From: Haemophilus parainfluenzae
GTDB lineage: Bacteria; Pseudomonadota; Gammaproteobacteria; Enterobacterales; Pasteurellaceae
DNA: 64,000 bases
Assembly (NCBI RefSeq): GCF_003253005.1
Contig: NZ_QEPZ01000004.1
Span: forward strand, 1 to 64,000
Reading direction: 5' to 3'
The notes below the pieces were generated by a model. It saw only the letters and a program-made list of their open reading frames with translations. It made no database searches and was not told where the DNA came from. Every line of letters starts with the position of its first letter. Position 1 is the first letter of the stretch. The position numbers and the translations under genes are program-made. Positions 63,810-64,000 of the stretch are shown here, piece after piece.

Positions 63810-64000
63810 GAATAAATCAGCAGATTAAATAGCTCATCATACTAATTAATTTTATGATAAAGATATAAGTGTAACGACTATATCACTGTTATATAAATAG
63901 ATTAACTTATTTAAATTGTTAGAGAAAATTAAGAGATATTATCCTATCTTGGTTTTAATTAGAAATAGGTGGTTACAAACTAGATGACATGCAAGCTTTT
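63810..64000. other. AT-rich intergenic end of window
   Basis: No open frame, RNA gene, repeat or uptake signal could be supported in this very AT-rich stretch before the window ends. It probably carries regulatory sequence for a neighbour outside the window. Confidence 0.5.

Overview
The window is chromosome of a Pasteurellaceae bacterium of the Haemophilus type, most likely Haemophilus parainfluenzae or a close relative. By eye, roughly fifty copies of the nine-base Haemophilus uptake signal AAGTGCGGT (or its complement) are scattered through it, often as facing pairs that form terminators. The base composition is AT-rich. Local gene orders match those known from H. influenzae and, in part, E. 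coli: pnp-nlpI-deaD, arcA|dsbD, nhaB-dsbB|fadR, rsmE-yqgE-ruvX, mog-glnB-tqsA, queA-tgt-yajC-secD-secF, rplU-rpmA-eamA-obgE and polA|zapA. The content is almost entirely core housekeeping. No prophage, CRISPR array, tRNA or rRNA gene was seen.

Layout. 0-10 kb: end of rplS, rho, argH (with an ArgR-like operator), serB-yajQ, smp, transketolase, a nitroimidazole-resistance-like flavoprotein of foreign look, and alsT under a tandem glycine riboswitch. 10-17 kb: raiA, a small unannotated basic 47-residue protein, mltF, and the RNA-decay operon pnp-nlpI-deaD, whose leader folds into a very long hairpin. 17.4-23.5 kb: a sulfur block with a YeeE/YeeD thiosulfate uptake pair, an exported triple-rhodanese lipoprotein, a second YeeE paralogue and a cysteine desulfidase with a cupin, these last two running on from polA. 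26-34 kb: zapA, queH-ispB, rplU-rpmA, an EamA transporter, obgE, one intact IS3-family (IS150-group) element, the zinc-free ribosomal proteins bL36B/bL31B, and smpB.

34-48 kb: arcA, dsbD, doxX, purH (perfect PurR operator), purD, a DUF711 protein, a small lipoprotein, glyA, DUF1294, dsbB, nhaB and fadR. 47-57 kb: rsmE-yqgE-ruvX, pgeF, rluD, bamD, 6S RNA followed by the folate cyclo-ligase, clpB, and mog-glnB-tqsA. 57-64 kb: the protein-export operon secF-secD-yajC with tgt and queA, carrying an inserted TusA-like/hemerythrin pair.

Themes that link genes: sulfur and thiol handling (two YeeE, two TusA-like proteins, rhodanese, cysteine desulfidase, DsbB, DsbD); queuosine synthesis (queH, queA, tgt); ribosome maintenance and rescue (raiA, smpB, rsmE, rluD, obgE, bL31B/bL36B); and RNA decay (pnp, deaD, rho). 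The observations most worth following up are the insertion sequence lodged in the loop of a bidirectional terminator, an IS-end-like sequence acting as a terminator elsewhere, a 40-bp terminator repeat bracketing the yeeE-yeeD module, the pnp leader, and the riboswitch's candidate anti-ribosome-binding-site helix.
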